64,000 nucleotides of DNA from Stieleria varia (GCF_038443385.1 NZ_CP151726.1:5456001-5520000); one strand, 5' to 3'; shown: positions 39,557 to 48,909, counted from the first letter of the stretch. Notes: generated by a model from the sequence alone, not told the origin. Program-made: numbers and translations.

Positions 39557-39922
39557 ATGACCATTTTACGCGTCGGTACCAACGAACAATACTCCAACAA
39601 CTGGGACAACATTTTCAGCGGCAAGAAGTCGACCACTAAGACCTCCAAGAAAAAGACGAGCAAGAAAGCGTCTGCCAAGAAAGAAAAGCCTGCGAAGGAA
39701 ACGTCCAAGAAAACCGCCAAGCCAGCCAAGCCGGTGAGCAAGAAGTCGACGAAGAAGGTGTCGAAGAAAGCATCGAAGAAGTCGGTGGCGAAGCCTGCAG
39801 CAAAAACCACCACCAAAGTCACCTCCAAGGTCGTAGCGAAAGCATCAAGCAAGTCTTCAACCAAAGCATCGGCCAAGAAAGGGAAAAAGACGGCAAAGAA
39901 AGCGACCAAGCGAAAGAGTTAG
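39557..39922 (+). CDS. histone H1-like Lys/Ala-rich protein
   Basis: A 121-residue very basic protein. The first 22 residues are ordered-looking and differ in composition (MTILRVGTNEQYSNNWDNIF). The remaining 100 are repeats of KK, AKKSTKKVSKKAS type with Thr, Ser, Ala and Pro, like eukaryotic H1 tails and bacterial Hc-type proteins. It is expected to bind nucleic acid. The ATG at 39557 is preferred over the TTG at 39554, and GAGG lies 10 bases upstream. It sits alone behind the ettA hairpin. The distinct N-terminal cap suggests a specific partner; unknown. Confidence 0.8.
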   Translation: MTILRVGTNEQYSNNWDNIFSGKKSTTKTSKKKTSKKASAKKEKPAKETSKKTAKPAKPVSKKSTKKVSKKASKKSVAKPAAKTTTKVTSKVVAKASSKSSTKASAKKGKKTAKKATKRKS

Positions 39923-40017
39923 GTTCTCTCCTACCCTGGGCGCGCGCGCTTCGTCGCCCGTCCTGCCCCTTCGATTGCTACCTCACCTCCTTGCCACCAA
40001 CCTCACCTCCTGCCTCC

Positions 40018-43000
40018 ATGTCCAACCTGCCACCACCGCAGTCGCTTCGCGAATCTCTGCAGCGGTTGGCTGGATACTTGAATTTCTCATCCGGCAGCAA
40101 GGATCCGGCCATCGCGGCGACTTGGAATCAAGTCTACGAGCTGGCCAGTCGAGGAGACCCGCTGACGGGGTTGCCGGCCTGGCTGGTGGTCAAGGATTGG
40201 CTGGTGGAGACGCTGGAGGAATTGCGTCAGGAGAAACCAGCGTTTTCCGATATTTCACAGTCGCTACGGATCGTCCGTTTGCTGTGGATCGAACTGCTGC
40301 CGGCGTATTTGGATTTCCATCGCGATCTGCTGTTCCACCAGGAACCCGAAGTCGTCTTCAACGGCTTCTTCATGGGTGTGGCTGCCGAAGCGATCTTGAC
40401 GCTCGATGTCGATGGTGAGCAGCAGTTTGCCAGCGACGAGGATTTGATTCAGGCAACGATCTCGCGGTTGAACGATTTCGTCGGATATCGGCCGGTGGCA
40501 TTGTTGGAGAATCGGCGGTGCGAACCGTACCCCAATGAGTTTGTCCGACCGATCCCACTGTACGTGCGTGACGCCGGAGTCTCTGCCGGTCCGTATCGCG
40601 ATTTGATCGAAGCGGCCATCGCAGTCCTGCGGGACACCAGCGAAGACATTCTGCGTTGGGCATCGTTTGATTTTGATCAGTTGCATGAACTCGCGTTGGA
40701 CCCACGGGCCTACGACTTTGATCATCCCGTCAACCGCCGTCCCAATTATCACTTCGGCGGATGGGATGATCGATCGGTGGGGCTGGACGGATACTTTCAT
40801 CGCTTCGTCTTGCGGCAAGTCACACTTGATTCGCTGCTGAGCCGCGTCCGTGATCCTGAGCTGCGGGATCATGAACAGATCGATCGCGAGGAACTGCTCA
40901 TTGAAGCCGCAACGGTCTTGGCCGGTACGATCTTGATGGGCTCGGGGATCACCGGCTGGGGACCGTCGGCCTATTCCAGTGACGTCACGCTCGGCACGTT
41001 GATGAAACCGATCGCAGAGTACCGCGACGCGTTCTATCAAGATCGCTTGGCTGCACTGACAGGCGATCATCTGGATCGATTGACCGACGAACAACATCTG
41101 CGTCGACAGCCTTTCGGAGCCGCGCGACAACACCTCAATGCCGCATTGGCCGAGCGAAGAGCAGCACAAGTTCAGCATGTGCAGCTCGCTCGGCTGTACG
41201 CGAGGATGGGCTACCCCAAAGCGGCCAAACGTCAGTCGGATGTGGTCCCGGCCGCGTCGGCGAGAATCATCTGTCGAATCGATTGCGAAATGACACTCGG
41301 TTTGCGAGCACTGCGAACCGGACGAATGGACGTCGCGACGAGTGTTCCCGCGATCGCATTCGGACTGATCCGCCGTGGAATCGAATGCGGTGCGATTATC
41401 GATCCCTGGGACATTCTGGGCAGCGGCGGCATGTTCAGTCTGCACCCAAGTCCCGATTGCAGCGTCCAGGACTCTCGTGTCGATGACCTGCTGCATCTGC
41501 TCGAGCATCTCTTCAGCTACATGGCTCGGGTGTGGAGCGAAGCGGCTGCGAGGAACGACGCGGATGCCTACGAAGAAATTTCGGTGCGGTATCGCGAGAT
41601 CGCCGAATGGTGGCGAGGATTTGCGGCACACACCATCGAGTCCATCGAAGCGTCCGATCCGCTGGAGTCCTATGAGTCCGCAAAACTGGTCGCGCGGGCG
41701 TTGAAGGTTTGGCACGAAGGCGGCGCGGCGGCAGGCGATGTCAAATTCTGGGCGCCTCACGCGGAGTTCTTTGATTCGCCTCGCGCCTACTGGCTGGTCA
41801 TCTCCGCGCTGTTGGACCGCGATGACTTCGTTCCCGCGATGGCGTTGCTGATCCATTGGTTGGGCAACGCAAGTGAAATCGGCTTGCGGCAAGGCGGCAA
41901 TTCGCTGCCCCGCTTGGCCGAACGATGGTTGATGCGGTTACGCAGTCAGTTGGAACCGGCCGAAGCGTTGGATCAAGCTGACCGAGATGCGCCAACGGCC
42001 AAACAGCCCCATGAGATCTGGCCGCTGATCCAGAAATGCTTTGACTATCTGGAAGCCAACGCGGAGGAGTTTTGGTCGGCTCCCTCATTCTTGCTCGGTG
42101 AGAATCGCGGCAAGGTCCGAGACTGGGATCGCGAGCTGGAACTCGCGGACCGGGATGACGGCGACCACGGCGATGATGCCGACTTGTTTCAAGCCGCGTA
42201 CGAAAACATGACGTATCGCGATACGACCAATGATGGAAACGAAGGCGCCGTTTTCGAAACCGGCGACAACGTCAGCAATGACGAGCTGGAATCCGAATCG
42301 CGTCGCTTGATCGATCGACTCAGCTTTCTGCAATCGCTCTGTCGCATGTGGAGCGTTGCCGCGGACATCGCGGTCGCCGATGAAAGCGGCACTTTGGTCG
42401 GTGTGCAACAAGGGTCACTGCAATCGTGGGCAGACCGCGCTCGCGAGAACCGCATCGGGTTGTTGGAACTGCTCGACTCTGTCCGCAGGTACAAAATCAA
42501 ACGCTCCGGCAGCGACAAAGACTCGATGCGCGAGTACGACCGCAGCCGTGTGCTGAGAGATTCGTTGATGGAACGTATCATCGGTGCGGCGGTCGAAATG
42601 TCCGATGCCCGACGTTTGATTTGCGGTGCCCTGATGGCTCACGCGGCAAAGAACAACGTCTCGGTGGGCGAGAACGGCTTGGTCGGCTTGAGCGAAATGG
42701 GCAAGGACGACTCGCAGGCGGTGAGGCTTTACTCGACCATCTTGGCCGGTGACGCGAACGCCACACGCGAGTTGTTCCCTGAGTTCATTGAAGCCATCGC
42801 TAACGAAAATCTGCTGTACATTCCCCTGTCTCGGGGCGGTGATCCGGTCAAAATCTATCTCGCTCGATTGCGGCAACGCGTATTGCGTCACTTGATGCAC
42901 TGGTTGCCGCGACTGGGGCTGCTGACCGAAGGCTGCCGACTGATCGAAGTATCACGGAGAATGGAACAGCAGGAAGTCATCGGGATCGGCGCGGTCACCG

Positions 43001-44259
43001 AATTTGACGGCCTGTTTCGCGATGGCTTTCGTTCGCTGGTGCAATCGCTCGTCGAATCCGTGCGTTACCGAAAGCCCGACGGATGGGATGAACTGGTTGG
43101 CCGCACCACGGCGTCAGTCAAGGAAAGTCCGCCGACTGGCCGTCGTGATTCGGAGAGCAAAGACGTCAGCGAACAATCCTTCGCGGGCGCAGACCGCGCA
43201 TCCGCAGCCGAGATCACCGATTTGGCGCAACGCTGGTCCGCCGATGAACTGATCGTCCTGCTCGAACGCTTGACCGAAATCATGCTCGGCAGTTGGCTCG
43301 CTCACAGCCAAACCTTGCGTTTGTCGCCCTTGGAATCCGTCAACGACCACACGCGTTGGAAACAGCTCGTCGCTTTCATCAAAGAATACGGCGACCCGAT
43401 GTTCACCCAAATGTTCTTGCAACTGGGCAACGTCCGCGCGATCCTGCATCAGGGAGTCAAAGACTGGTTGCAGCGAGTCCTGCAAGACAAACCGATGCCG
43501 ATCGATGACATCAAACTCTTTGAAGACCTGCAAGCAGAGCGGTTGACATTCAAGGAAGCCGATCGCTGGATCACATTGGTCTACGAAACCTTGATCGATC
43601 ACCACGCCGAATACCAAGACTACAACAGCACCACAACCCAAAGCGACCGTGGTGATCTCGTTTACATGTTCCTGGATTTCCTGAGACTGCGTGCACGCTA
43701 CGATCGCATCGCGTGGAACCTCAAGCCTGTCATGTGGGCGCACGAAGTCCTCGTCGGCAGCGGTCTTGAAAACGCCGCGATGATGTGGCGTCGCAGCCTC
43801 AGTGAACGCATCGGTGTGGAAGCCGACCAATACGTCAAACGCTTGCGCGATCTGCAACACGATTACTCCATGCGTATGCCCACCGTGGCCGATCGGATCC
43901 TAGAACGGTTCGTGCAACCCATGACCATCGCGCGCATGACCGCCTTGGTGGGCCCGGCCATGCGCGATGCGGAAGCCGATCGGGTCAGTCGGCACTTTGA
44001 TCTGCTGGAACAAGAATCCGAGCTGCTGACGCGGCATCCCACCGGCGCTGGACTGGACATCCCCGCGTGGTTGAGCGCCTTGGAGGAAGAAGTTGAGCGT
44101 TTGGCGAAACGGCAAGCGAGCAGCGAAATCGATCCGCAGTCACTGATGTCCGTTCCGATTCGAGCGTTGACGGTCGATGAAGTTCAACAGCAGTTGGCTG
44201 CAGCACAACAACAAGGACGTCGTTTGCCTCATATGAGACCAGGTCAAGACGAGTCTTGA
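40018..44259 (+). CDS. very large uncharacterised cytoplasmic protein
   Basis: A 1413-residue protein with no signal peptide and no membrane helix. I recognise no family motif. It appears largely alpha-helical and is rich in Arg, Asp, Leu and Glu with many Trp residues. An acidic low-complexity linker (DRDDGDHGDDADLFQ) lies near residue 710. The two halves around it are comparable in size, and the far C-terminus is Gln-rich (VQQQLAAAQQQGRR). The frame is open from TTG 39991, and ATG 40018 is preferred. It is not clearly co-transcribed with neighbours. Long uninterrupted frame and steady codon use support a real gene. Function unknown. Confidence 0.8.
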   Translation: MSNLPPPQSLRESLQRLAGYLNFSSGSKDPAIAATWNQVYELASRGDPLTGLPAWLVVKDWLVETLEELRQEKPAFSDISQSLRIVRLLWIELLPAYLDFHRDLLFHQEPEVVFNGFFMGVAAEAILTLDVDGEQQFASDEDLIQATISRLNDFVGYRPVALLENRRCEPYPNEFVRPIPLYVRDAGVSAGPYRDLIEAAIAVLRDTSEDILRWASFDFDQLHELALDPRAYDFDHPVNRRPNYHFGGWDDRSVGLDGYFHRFVLRQVTLDSLLSRVRDPELRDHEQIDREELLIEAATVLAGTILMGSGITGWGPSAYSSDVTLGTLMKPIAEYRDAFYQDRLAALTGDHLDRLTDEQHLRRQPFGAARQHLNAALAERRAAQVQHVQLARLYARMGYPKAAKRQSDVVPAASARIICRIDCEMTLGLRALRTGRMDVATSVPAIAFGLIRRGIECGAIIDPWDILGSGGMFSLHPSPDCSVQDSRVDDLLHLLEHLFSYMARVWSEAAARNDADAYEEISVRYREIAEWWRGFAAHTIESIEASDPLESYESAKLVARALKVWHEGGAAAGDVKFWAPHAEFFDSPRAYWLVISALLDRDDFVPAMALLIHWLGNASEIGLRQGGNSLPRLAERWLMRLRSQLEPAEALDQADRDAPTAKQPHEIWPLIQKCFDYLEANAEEFWSAPSFLLGENRGKVRDWDRELELADRDDGDHGDDADLFQAAYENMTYRDTTNDGNEGAVFETGDNVSNDELESESRRLIDRLSFLQSLCRMWSVAADIAVADESGTLVGVQQGSLQSWADRARENRIGLLELLDSVRRYKIKRSGSDKDSMREYDRSRVLRDSLMERIIGAAVEMSDARRLICGALMAHAAKNNVSVGENGLVGLSEMGKDDSQAVRLYSTILAGDANATRELFPEFIEAIANENLLYIPLSRGGDPVKIYLARLRQRVLRHLMHWLPRLGLLTEGCRLIEVSRRMEQQEVIGIGAVTEFDGLFRDGFRSLVQSLVESVRYRKPDGWDELVGRTTASVKESPPTGRRDSESKDVSEQSFAGADRASAAEITDLAQRWSADELIVLLERLTEIMLGSWLAHSQTLRLSPLESVNDHTRWKQLVAFIKEYGDPMFTQMFLQLGNVRAILHQGVKDWLQRVLQDKPMPIDDIKLFEDLQAERLTFKEADRWITLVYETLIDHHAEYQDYNSTTTQSDRGDLVYMFLDFLRLRARYDRIAWNLKPVMWAHEVLVGSGLENAAMMWRRSLSERIGVEADQYVKRLRDLQHDYSMRMPTVADRILERFVQPMTIARMTALVGPAMRDAEADRVSRHFDLLEQESELLTRHPTGAGLDIPAWLSALEEEVERLAKRQASSEIDPQSLMSVPIRALTVDEVQQQLAAAQQQGRRLPHMRPGQDES

Positions 44260-44421
44260 TGAAATTCTTTGATGCGATTCGATTTTTCAAATCGCTAAAC
44301 ATCCATCGCATGTTTCGTTCGGTATCTTGTACAATCCTCGACCGACCTGAACAGCGAGCCAAATGATCACGCTGAGACAGGTCAAGGATTCCTTCTCTTC
44401 TGTTCTCATACTTGGACGACG

Positions 44422-45231
44422 ATGCTCGCGGTCAGCCAACTTTCGACACTCCGCTGGGATTTAGAACAAGACGTCGCCGGTTATGCTCGGCACGGTTTCT
44501 CTGGCATCGGCATCTATCGGCCCAAGCTCGATGACTACGGTGTCGACCGAGCAGCTGAATTGCTAGCGGAACATTCCTTTGCCGTCACATCGCTTTCTTG
44601 GGTCGGCGGTTTTACCGGGAGCGATGGACGTGGGTTCAACGACGCCGTGCTCGATGCGATGGCCGCAGTTCGCGACGCGGCGGTCTTGAGAGCTGATACG
44701 TTGATCGTCTTGGCCGGTGGCCGGAACAACCACATTCGCAACCACGCACGACGGACGCTATGCAAAGCGTTACGACGCATCTGTGCGGTAGCGGAAGAAC
44801 ACGGGGTCAAGCTGTCGATCGAACCCATTCATCCCGGATGTGGCGACGAGTGGTCGTTTGTGAATGACCTGCAGTCCACCCTCGATATCATCGAACGAGT
44901 CAATAGCCCGTCCTTGGGCATCGTGCTGGATACCTACCACATCGGCATGGACGAAGAGTTCCTGCATTGGTTGCCTGATGTCGCACCTTATCTGCATTTG
45001 GTTCAGCTCGGGGATGGGCGGCACTGCCCCTGCGGCGAGATGAACCGATGTCTCTTGGGCGACGGTTGCGTCCCGAACGAAAAACTGCTGCAAATCGTGC
45101 AGGAATCCGGATACCGCGGCCCCATCGAAATCGAACTGCTCGGCGAAGACGTCGAAGCGGTCAGCTACCATCAATTGCTCGGACACACCAAGGAATATTT
45201 AGACGGACTGATGGGGCAAGTCAGTCACTGA
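44422..45231 (+). CDS. sugar phosphate isomerase/epimerase family protein (TIM barrel)
   Basis: A 269-residue protein of the xylose-isomerase-like/AP endonuclease 2 TIM-barrel family. It has no signal peptide. Metal-binding residues expected in this fold are seen in KLSIEPIHPG (Glu and His), GIVLDTYHIGMDEE (Asp and His), VQLGDGRHCPCGE and PIEIELLGED (final Glu). Such proteins isomerise or epimerise sugars, often hydroxypyruvate or inositol derivatives. The start ATG 44422 places the first barrel strand at once. No partner gene shows the substrate. Confidence 0.85.
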   Translation: MLAVSQLSTLRWDLEQDVAGYARHGFSGIGIYRPKLDDYGVDRAAELLAEHSFAVTSLSWVGGFTGSDGRGFNDAVLDAMAAVRDAAVLRADTLIVLAGGRNNHIRNHARRTLCKALRRICAVAEEHGVKLSIEPIHPGCGDEWSFVNDLQSTLDIIERVNSPSLGIVLDTYHIGMDEEFLHWLPDVAPYLHLVQLGDGRHCPCGEMNRCLLGDGCVPNEKLLQIVQESGYRGPIEIELLGEDVEAVSYHQLLGHTKEYLDGLMGQVSH

Positions 45232-45304
45232 CTACACGAGCGTGGCACCCAATGCTTAGAATAAAGGCATACTCTCGCCACCTTTCACTCTCAATCCGAT
45301 CCGC

Positions 45305-45988
45305 ATGTCATCTGACTCACCTGAACCTGCACCCCAGCCCGAACAGCCAAACCCACCGCTGCGTGCTCGAGTACCCGACCACGTCGCCGGCGGCTGTTTC
45401 AGTACCGGGGCGATCGTGATGACCGGTCCGAGTGAATTCATCATCGACTTTCTGCAGACGATCGGACGACCGCACAAAGTTGCCGCGCGGATCGTGATTC
45501 CACACCCGGTCATGCCTCAATTCATCGACGCGTTGTCGACCAATTTGGAAATCTATCGCAGTCGTTTCGGCGATCCACAATCGCCTCAGCAACAGCCACC
45601 TGACCCGAATGCCCGCCGCCCCACGCCTCAGGAAATCTACGACGACCTCAAGATGCCTGACGAAGTACTCAGTGGCACCTATGCCAACGGTGTCATGATC
45701 GGTCACGGCGCCACCGAGTTCGGATTGGACTTTTTGACAAGCTTCTTTCCGCAGTCCGCAGTCAGCTGCCGAGTCTTTGTCGCGTCAGGTCAAGTCCCAC
45801 GATTGCTTGAATCGCTCAAGGGAGCTGTCAACCAACTGGAGCAACGACGCCAAGGCGGTGCGGCACCACCAACGCCCCAGCCGCCTCCAGCTCCCCTACC
45901 ACCTCCAACGCCGCAGGCCGAGAACCAGGATGCTCCTCCTACGGACGACCCATCCGATCCCGACGACGACAATCCCAACGACACCTAG
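45305..45988 (+). CDS. tandem DUF3467-like protein
   Basis: A 227-residue protein with two related domains of about 65 residues. One begins VPDHVAGGCFSTGAIVMTGP, the other MPDEVLSGTYANGVMIGHGA. Each goes on to a FxxDFL segment (EFIIDFLQTI and EFGLDFLTSF) and a strand with ARIVIPHPVMPQF or CRVFVASGQVPRL. This is the DUF3467 pattern, usually a single small protein of about 100 residues. The linker and the C-terminus are Pro/Gln/Asp-rich. Function unknown. The stop lies two bases before a repeat fragment. Confidence 0.75.
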   Translation: MSSDSPEPAPQPEQPNPPLRARVPDHVAGGCFSTGAIVMTGPSEFIIDFLQTIGRPHKVAARIVIPHPVMPQFIDALSTNLEIYRSRFGDPQSPQQQPPDPNARRPTPQEIYDDLKMPDEVLSGTYANGVMIGHGATEFGLDFLTSFFPQSAVSCRVFVASGQVPRLLESLKGAVNQLEQRRQGGAAPPTPQPPPAPLPPPTPQAENQDAPPTDDPSDPDDDNPNDT

Positions 45989-45990
45989 CA

Positions 45991-46071
45991 GGCTGTTGGT
46001 TTGGTGAGCCGCGACGCGTAAGCGGCCGGGCCTACCGCATTGCCCGGTGCCTTACGGCCCACGGCTCACAA
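45991..46071. repeat. left-half copy of the TGTTGATTTA-ended element
   Basis: GGCTGTTGGTTTGGTGAGCC and the palindrome ending GGCCCACGGCTCACA match 11797-11876. The right inverted end is missing or degraded. The copy starts two bases after the stop of the DUF3467 gene. Confidence 0.65.
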
Positions 46072-46097
46072 GTATTGCGTAACGCTCCAAATCAACT

Positions 46098-46184
46098 GCC
46101 CGTAATGGGATTCGCCAGAATTCCCAACCCTGCCAACACAGACCGAAAACGCAAAGCCGGAATTCTGGCGAATCCCACTACGGC
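46098..46184. repeat. GGGATTCGCCAGAATTCC / GGAATTCTGGCGAATCCC palindrome
   Basis: Inverted arms of 18 bases flank about 48 bases. A single arm GGAATTCTGGCGAATCCCAC also occurs at 29390-29411, followed by TACCAGG. It belongs to a separate dispersed family and lies upstream of maf. Confidence 0.7.
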
Positions 46185-46225
46185 GACAAAAAAAGTTTCC
46201 AGACGTGACGAATCATTTGCCCCTG

Positions 46226-46882
46226 ATGAACAACTTGCCCAAGGCGGCTCTCCCCACCGATGAACCACTTGTGTTGGCGAGCGGTTCGCCGCGCCGGGCG
46301 CAATTGATGCGGGCCGCCGGTTATGATTTCACGGTCGACCCGGCTGGCGACGAAGCCGAGTGTGGGGTGTGCAGTCGCGAAACCGCGCCGGAACTGGTCG
46401 CGCGATACGCTTACCGAAAAGCACTCGATGTCGTGACACGGTACGATTCAGCAATCGTATTGGCCGCCGATACCGTGGCGTCCTGCAAAGGCTATATCTT
46501 GGGCAAACCAAAAGACGAAGCCCATGCCGAATCGATGCTCCGCATGCTCAGCGGCACTCGGCACGACGTTTACACCGGCGTTTGTCTTTGGTCGGCAAAG
46601 TCTCAGCGGTGCATTGTGGATGTTTCACGGACGCAGCTGGAGATGCAGACGCTGACCGACCAAATGCTTGCAGATTATCTTGAGACCATGCTGTGGGAGG
46701 GAAAAGCAGGATCATTCGGATACCAGGACGGAAATGACTGGATTTCCATCGTCGGTGGAGGCAGCGAAAGCAACGTGGTTGGGCTGCCGATGGAACGTTT
46801 AGCAGAATTACTGGAAAATTTCGACGCATTAGCCGAAACGGTAAACAATGGCTCCGTCGATCCAGGTTGGGTGATCGATTAG
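46226..46882 (+). CDS. maf: Maf family nucleotide pyrophosphatase
   Basis: House-cleaning nucleoside triphosphate pyrophosphatase of 218 residues. It begins with LVLASGSPRRAQLMRAAGYD, the Maf signature, followed by VARYAYRKAL, the catalytic region IVLAADTVASCKGYILGKPK and SMLRMLSGTRHDVYTGV. The C-terminal GSFGYQDGNDWISIVGGGSE and NVVGLPMERL are also conserved. The frame is open from GTG 46205; the ATG at 46226 is chosen, with 13 residues before the first strand. It is next to repeats upstream and a DUF1573 gene downstream. YhdE and YceF-type specificity not resolved. Confidence 0.9.
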   Translation: MNNLPKAALPTDEPLVLASGSPRRAQLMRAAGYDFTVDPAGDEAECGVCSRETAPELVARYAYRKALDVVTRYDSAIVLAADTVASCKGYILGKPKDEAHAESMLRMLSGTRHDVYTGVCLWSAKSQRCIVDVSRTQLEMQTLTDQMLADYLETMLWEGKAGSFGYQDGNDWISIVGGGSESNVVGLPMERLAELLENFDALAETVNNGSVDPGWVID

Positions 46883-46966
46883 TCTTTGCTAGGATTAGGC
46901 AGCGTCCAGTCTTGGTTCGACGCCTACACTTCATGACGCCAATCTTCCCATCCAATTATAGATTCG

Positions 46967-48079
46967 ATGAGGACCGACTCCATGCGGACAACAGCACCTG
47001 ATTTCGTGGCTTCGGATGACCAACGCCATCTCTGTTCGTGCTGTTGCGTGCCTCCACGGCTTTTTATCGGCGCGCTGATGGTTTTCATCGGCGTAATGAC
47101 GCTGGCAGTCACCCCCTCGGCTCATGCGCAAACCATCAATTCGAGCGTTGCCGCAAAGCAGTGGGCGGAAAAGATGTTCGAGAATCGGTCACACGATTTT
47201 CGCGCCGTCGGACGTGGTACCAAGTGCGAGTACCATTTCGAATTGACCAACCTGTACGAACAAGACGTCCACATCGCGGGTGTTCGTAGCAGTTGTGGAT
47301 GCACCACGCCGACGATCACCAAGGACACGCTCAAGACGCACGAAAAATCTTCGATCGTCGCGACCTTCAACACCAGCACTTTCGTCGGCCAAAAGTCTGC
47401 CGTTGTCACCGTCATCTTTGATCGCCCGGCCTACGCAGAAGTGCAACTGACGGTCAGCGGATTCATTCGTACCGACATCACCTTTGAACCGAACGAAGTC
47501 ACGTTTGGTGAGATCGGCATCGGCCAAACCGCGGAGCAAGATGTCGTGATCACCCATCGTGGTTCCAACGATTGGAGAATCACGGATGTGCGGAGTCTCT
47601 GCTCGGATCTGCAAGTTCGATTGAGCTCGCCGGAGATTTCCCCAGGCATCGTTCGTTATCGAATGAAGGTCAACGTGCTGGAGTCGATGCCCGAAGGCGA
47701 TGTCCGAGAACGCTTGACCCTGATCAGCAATGATCGCAACTTCCCAACGACCGAGATGTCGATCAACGGCAGGGTGCGACCCCCGTTGAGCATTTCGCCC
47801 GCAGCGATGAGCTTTGGAACCGTTCAGCCAGGAGCCACGGTTTCAAAACGTGTTTTGCTGCGTGGAGAAAAGCCGTTCGCAGTGACGCAAGTCATCTGCC
47901 CGGACAGTCGCTTTCAGTTTGATTTGCCCGAGGGTTCCAAGACGTTCCATGTTCTCAATGTGCGATTCGCTGCCGGTGCCGAGCCTGCTCGTGTGGGGCA
48001 GGAGATCCGTGTGGTCACCGACATGAATGATGGAAAGTCGGTCACCTGCGTGTTGACGGGCACCATCGCGGGCTCGTGA
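46967..48079 (+). CDS. exported DUF1573-domain protein
   Basis: A 370-residue protein with a hydrophobic segment at about residues 31-52 (LFIGALMVFIGVMTLAVTPS), a signal peptide or anchor ending near SAHAQ. A DUF1573 module follows (HDFRAVGRGTKCEYHFELTN then SSCGCTTPTI), with its typical CGC motif. Two further Ig-like/ASH-type repeats come after (FGEIGIGQTAEQDVVI; FGTVQPGATVSKRVLL). Such proteins occur in large numbers in planctomycetes and are exported; function unknown. The long hydrophilic N-terminus (30 residues) before the signal is odd, and the Met at about 54 bases downstream would not fit better. Stands 33 bases before the hydrolase gene. Confidence 0.82.
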   Translation: MRTDSMRTTAPDFVASDDQRHLCSCCCVPPRLFIGALMVFIGVMTLAVTPSAHAQTINSSVAAKQWAEKMFENRSHDFRAVGRGTKCEYHFELTNLYEQDVHIAGVRSSCGCTTPTITKDTLKTHEKSSIVATFNTSTFVGQKSAVVTVIFDRPAYAEVQLTVSGFIRTDITFEPNEVTFGEIGIGQTAEQDVVITHRGSNDWRITDVRSLCSDLQVRLSSPEISPGIVRYRMKVNVLESMPEGDVRERLTLISNDRNFPTTEMSINGRVRPPLSISPAAMSFGTVQPGATVSKRVLLRGEKPFAVTQVICPDSRFQFDLPEGSKTFHVLNVRFAAGAEPARVGQEIRVVTDMNDGKSVTCVLTGTIAGS

Positions 48080-48112
48080 CGCCATATACCGTTCCCAAGA
48101 CGGTGAATTGAT

Positions 48113-48733
48113 GTGAAAGTCCTCCTGATTCACGGCTTCGCTGCCAACTCGCTCGCAATGTGGTACTTGCGATACAAGTTGTCGCGATTGGGATACGATC
48201 CGCTCATCTGGTCTTATCCTTCGTTAAGACGTTCGATCAACCACCACGCGGATCGACTTCGTCACGACCTGCAATCCATTGATGACGCCGGGACGCCTTT
48301 TCACCTGGTTGCCCACAGCATGGGGTCGATCGTCGTTCGCTCCGCGTTCCATCAAGAGCAAACGGTCTCGGCGGGATCACTTCAAGGACGCTTCGTTCAG
48401 CTCAATCGGATCGTGATGCTGGCACCACCGAATCATGGCTCCCCACGAGCGGGCAGGGCGGCAAAATATTTTGGCCGCTTCCTCAAACCAATCGACGAAC
48501 TCTCCGATCATCCCGACAGCTTCGTGAATTCTCTGCCGATCCTGTTGGCCGAACGAACGGGAATCATCGCAGCCTCGAAAGACCGAGTGGTGCCCATCGC
48601 CAGCACGCACCTGGTCGACGAAGCAGACCATGTGACCTTGCCCTGTCAGCACAACACCCTACTCCGCTCAGCCACCGCCGTGCACCTGATCGACAACTTC
48701 CTCACCCACGGCCGGTTTGAAAGAAACTCGTGA
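48113..48733 (+). CDS. alpha/beta hydrolase (lipase-like)
   Basis: Serine hydrolase of 206 residues starting at GTG 48113. An oxyanion-hole region VLLIHGFAANSLAMWYL is followed by the nucleophile elbow LVAHSMGSIVVRSA. MLAPPNHGSPRAG is typical of lipase/PGAP1-like hydrolases. The catalytic Asp may be in SKDRVVPIAST and the His in EADHVTLPCQHN. No signal peptide is visible. It follows the DUF1573 gene by 33 bases and is probably co-transcribed. Its TGA stop (48731-48733) lies within the start of a repeat, GTGAGCCTCAGG. Confidence 0.82.
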   Translation: MKVLLIHGFAANSLAMWYLRYKLSRLGYDPLIWSYPSLRRSINHHADRLRHDLQSIDDAGTPFHLVAHSMGSIVVRSAFHQEQTVSAGSLQGRFVQLNRIVMLAPPNHGSPRAGRAAKYFGRFLKPIDELSDHPDSFVNSLPILLAERTGIIAASKDRVVPIASTHLVDEADHVTLPCQHNTLLRSATAVHLIDNFLTHGRFERNS

Positions 48734-48909
48734 GCCTCAGGCGCTAGCCGTGGGCCTGAGGCGGATTGTGGTGCCGGCCCACGGCTAGCGTTTGAGGCGG
48801 ATTGTGGTGCGGCCCACGGCTAGCGCCTGAGGCTCACTCTGATTGCGATGCATGGGACAAAAACATGGACTGAAAAAACAATGTCAACCCCGTACTTTGA
48901 ACAGCCCAG
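48730..48909. mobile_element. solo right half of the asymmetric MITE-like element
   Basis: Begins with GTGAGCCTCAGGCGCTAGCC palindromes and ends with GGACTGAAAAAACAATGTCA and TTTGAACAGCCCAG, matching 11955-12043. The left arm with GCGCAAGTTTATGTCC is absent. It fills the whole gap between the convergent hydrolase and EAL-HDOD genes. Confidence 0.8.

Noticed and set aside
40264-41892. 542-residue open frame on the minus strand
   Set aside because: Shadow of the 1413-residue gene; codon pattern fits the plus strand better.
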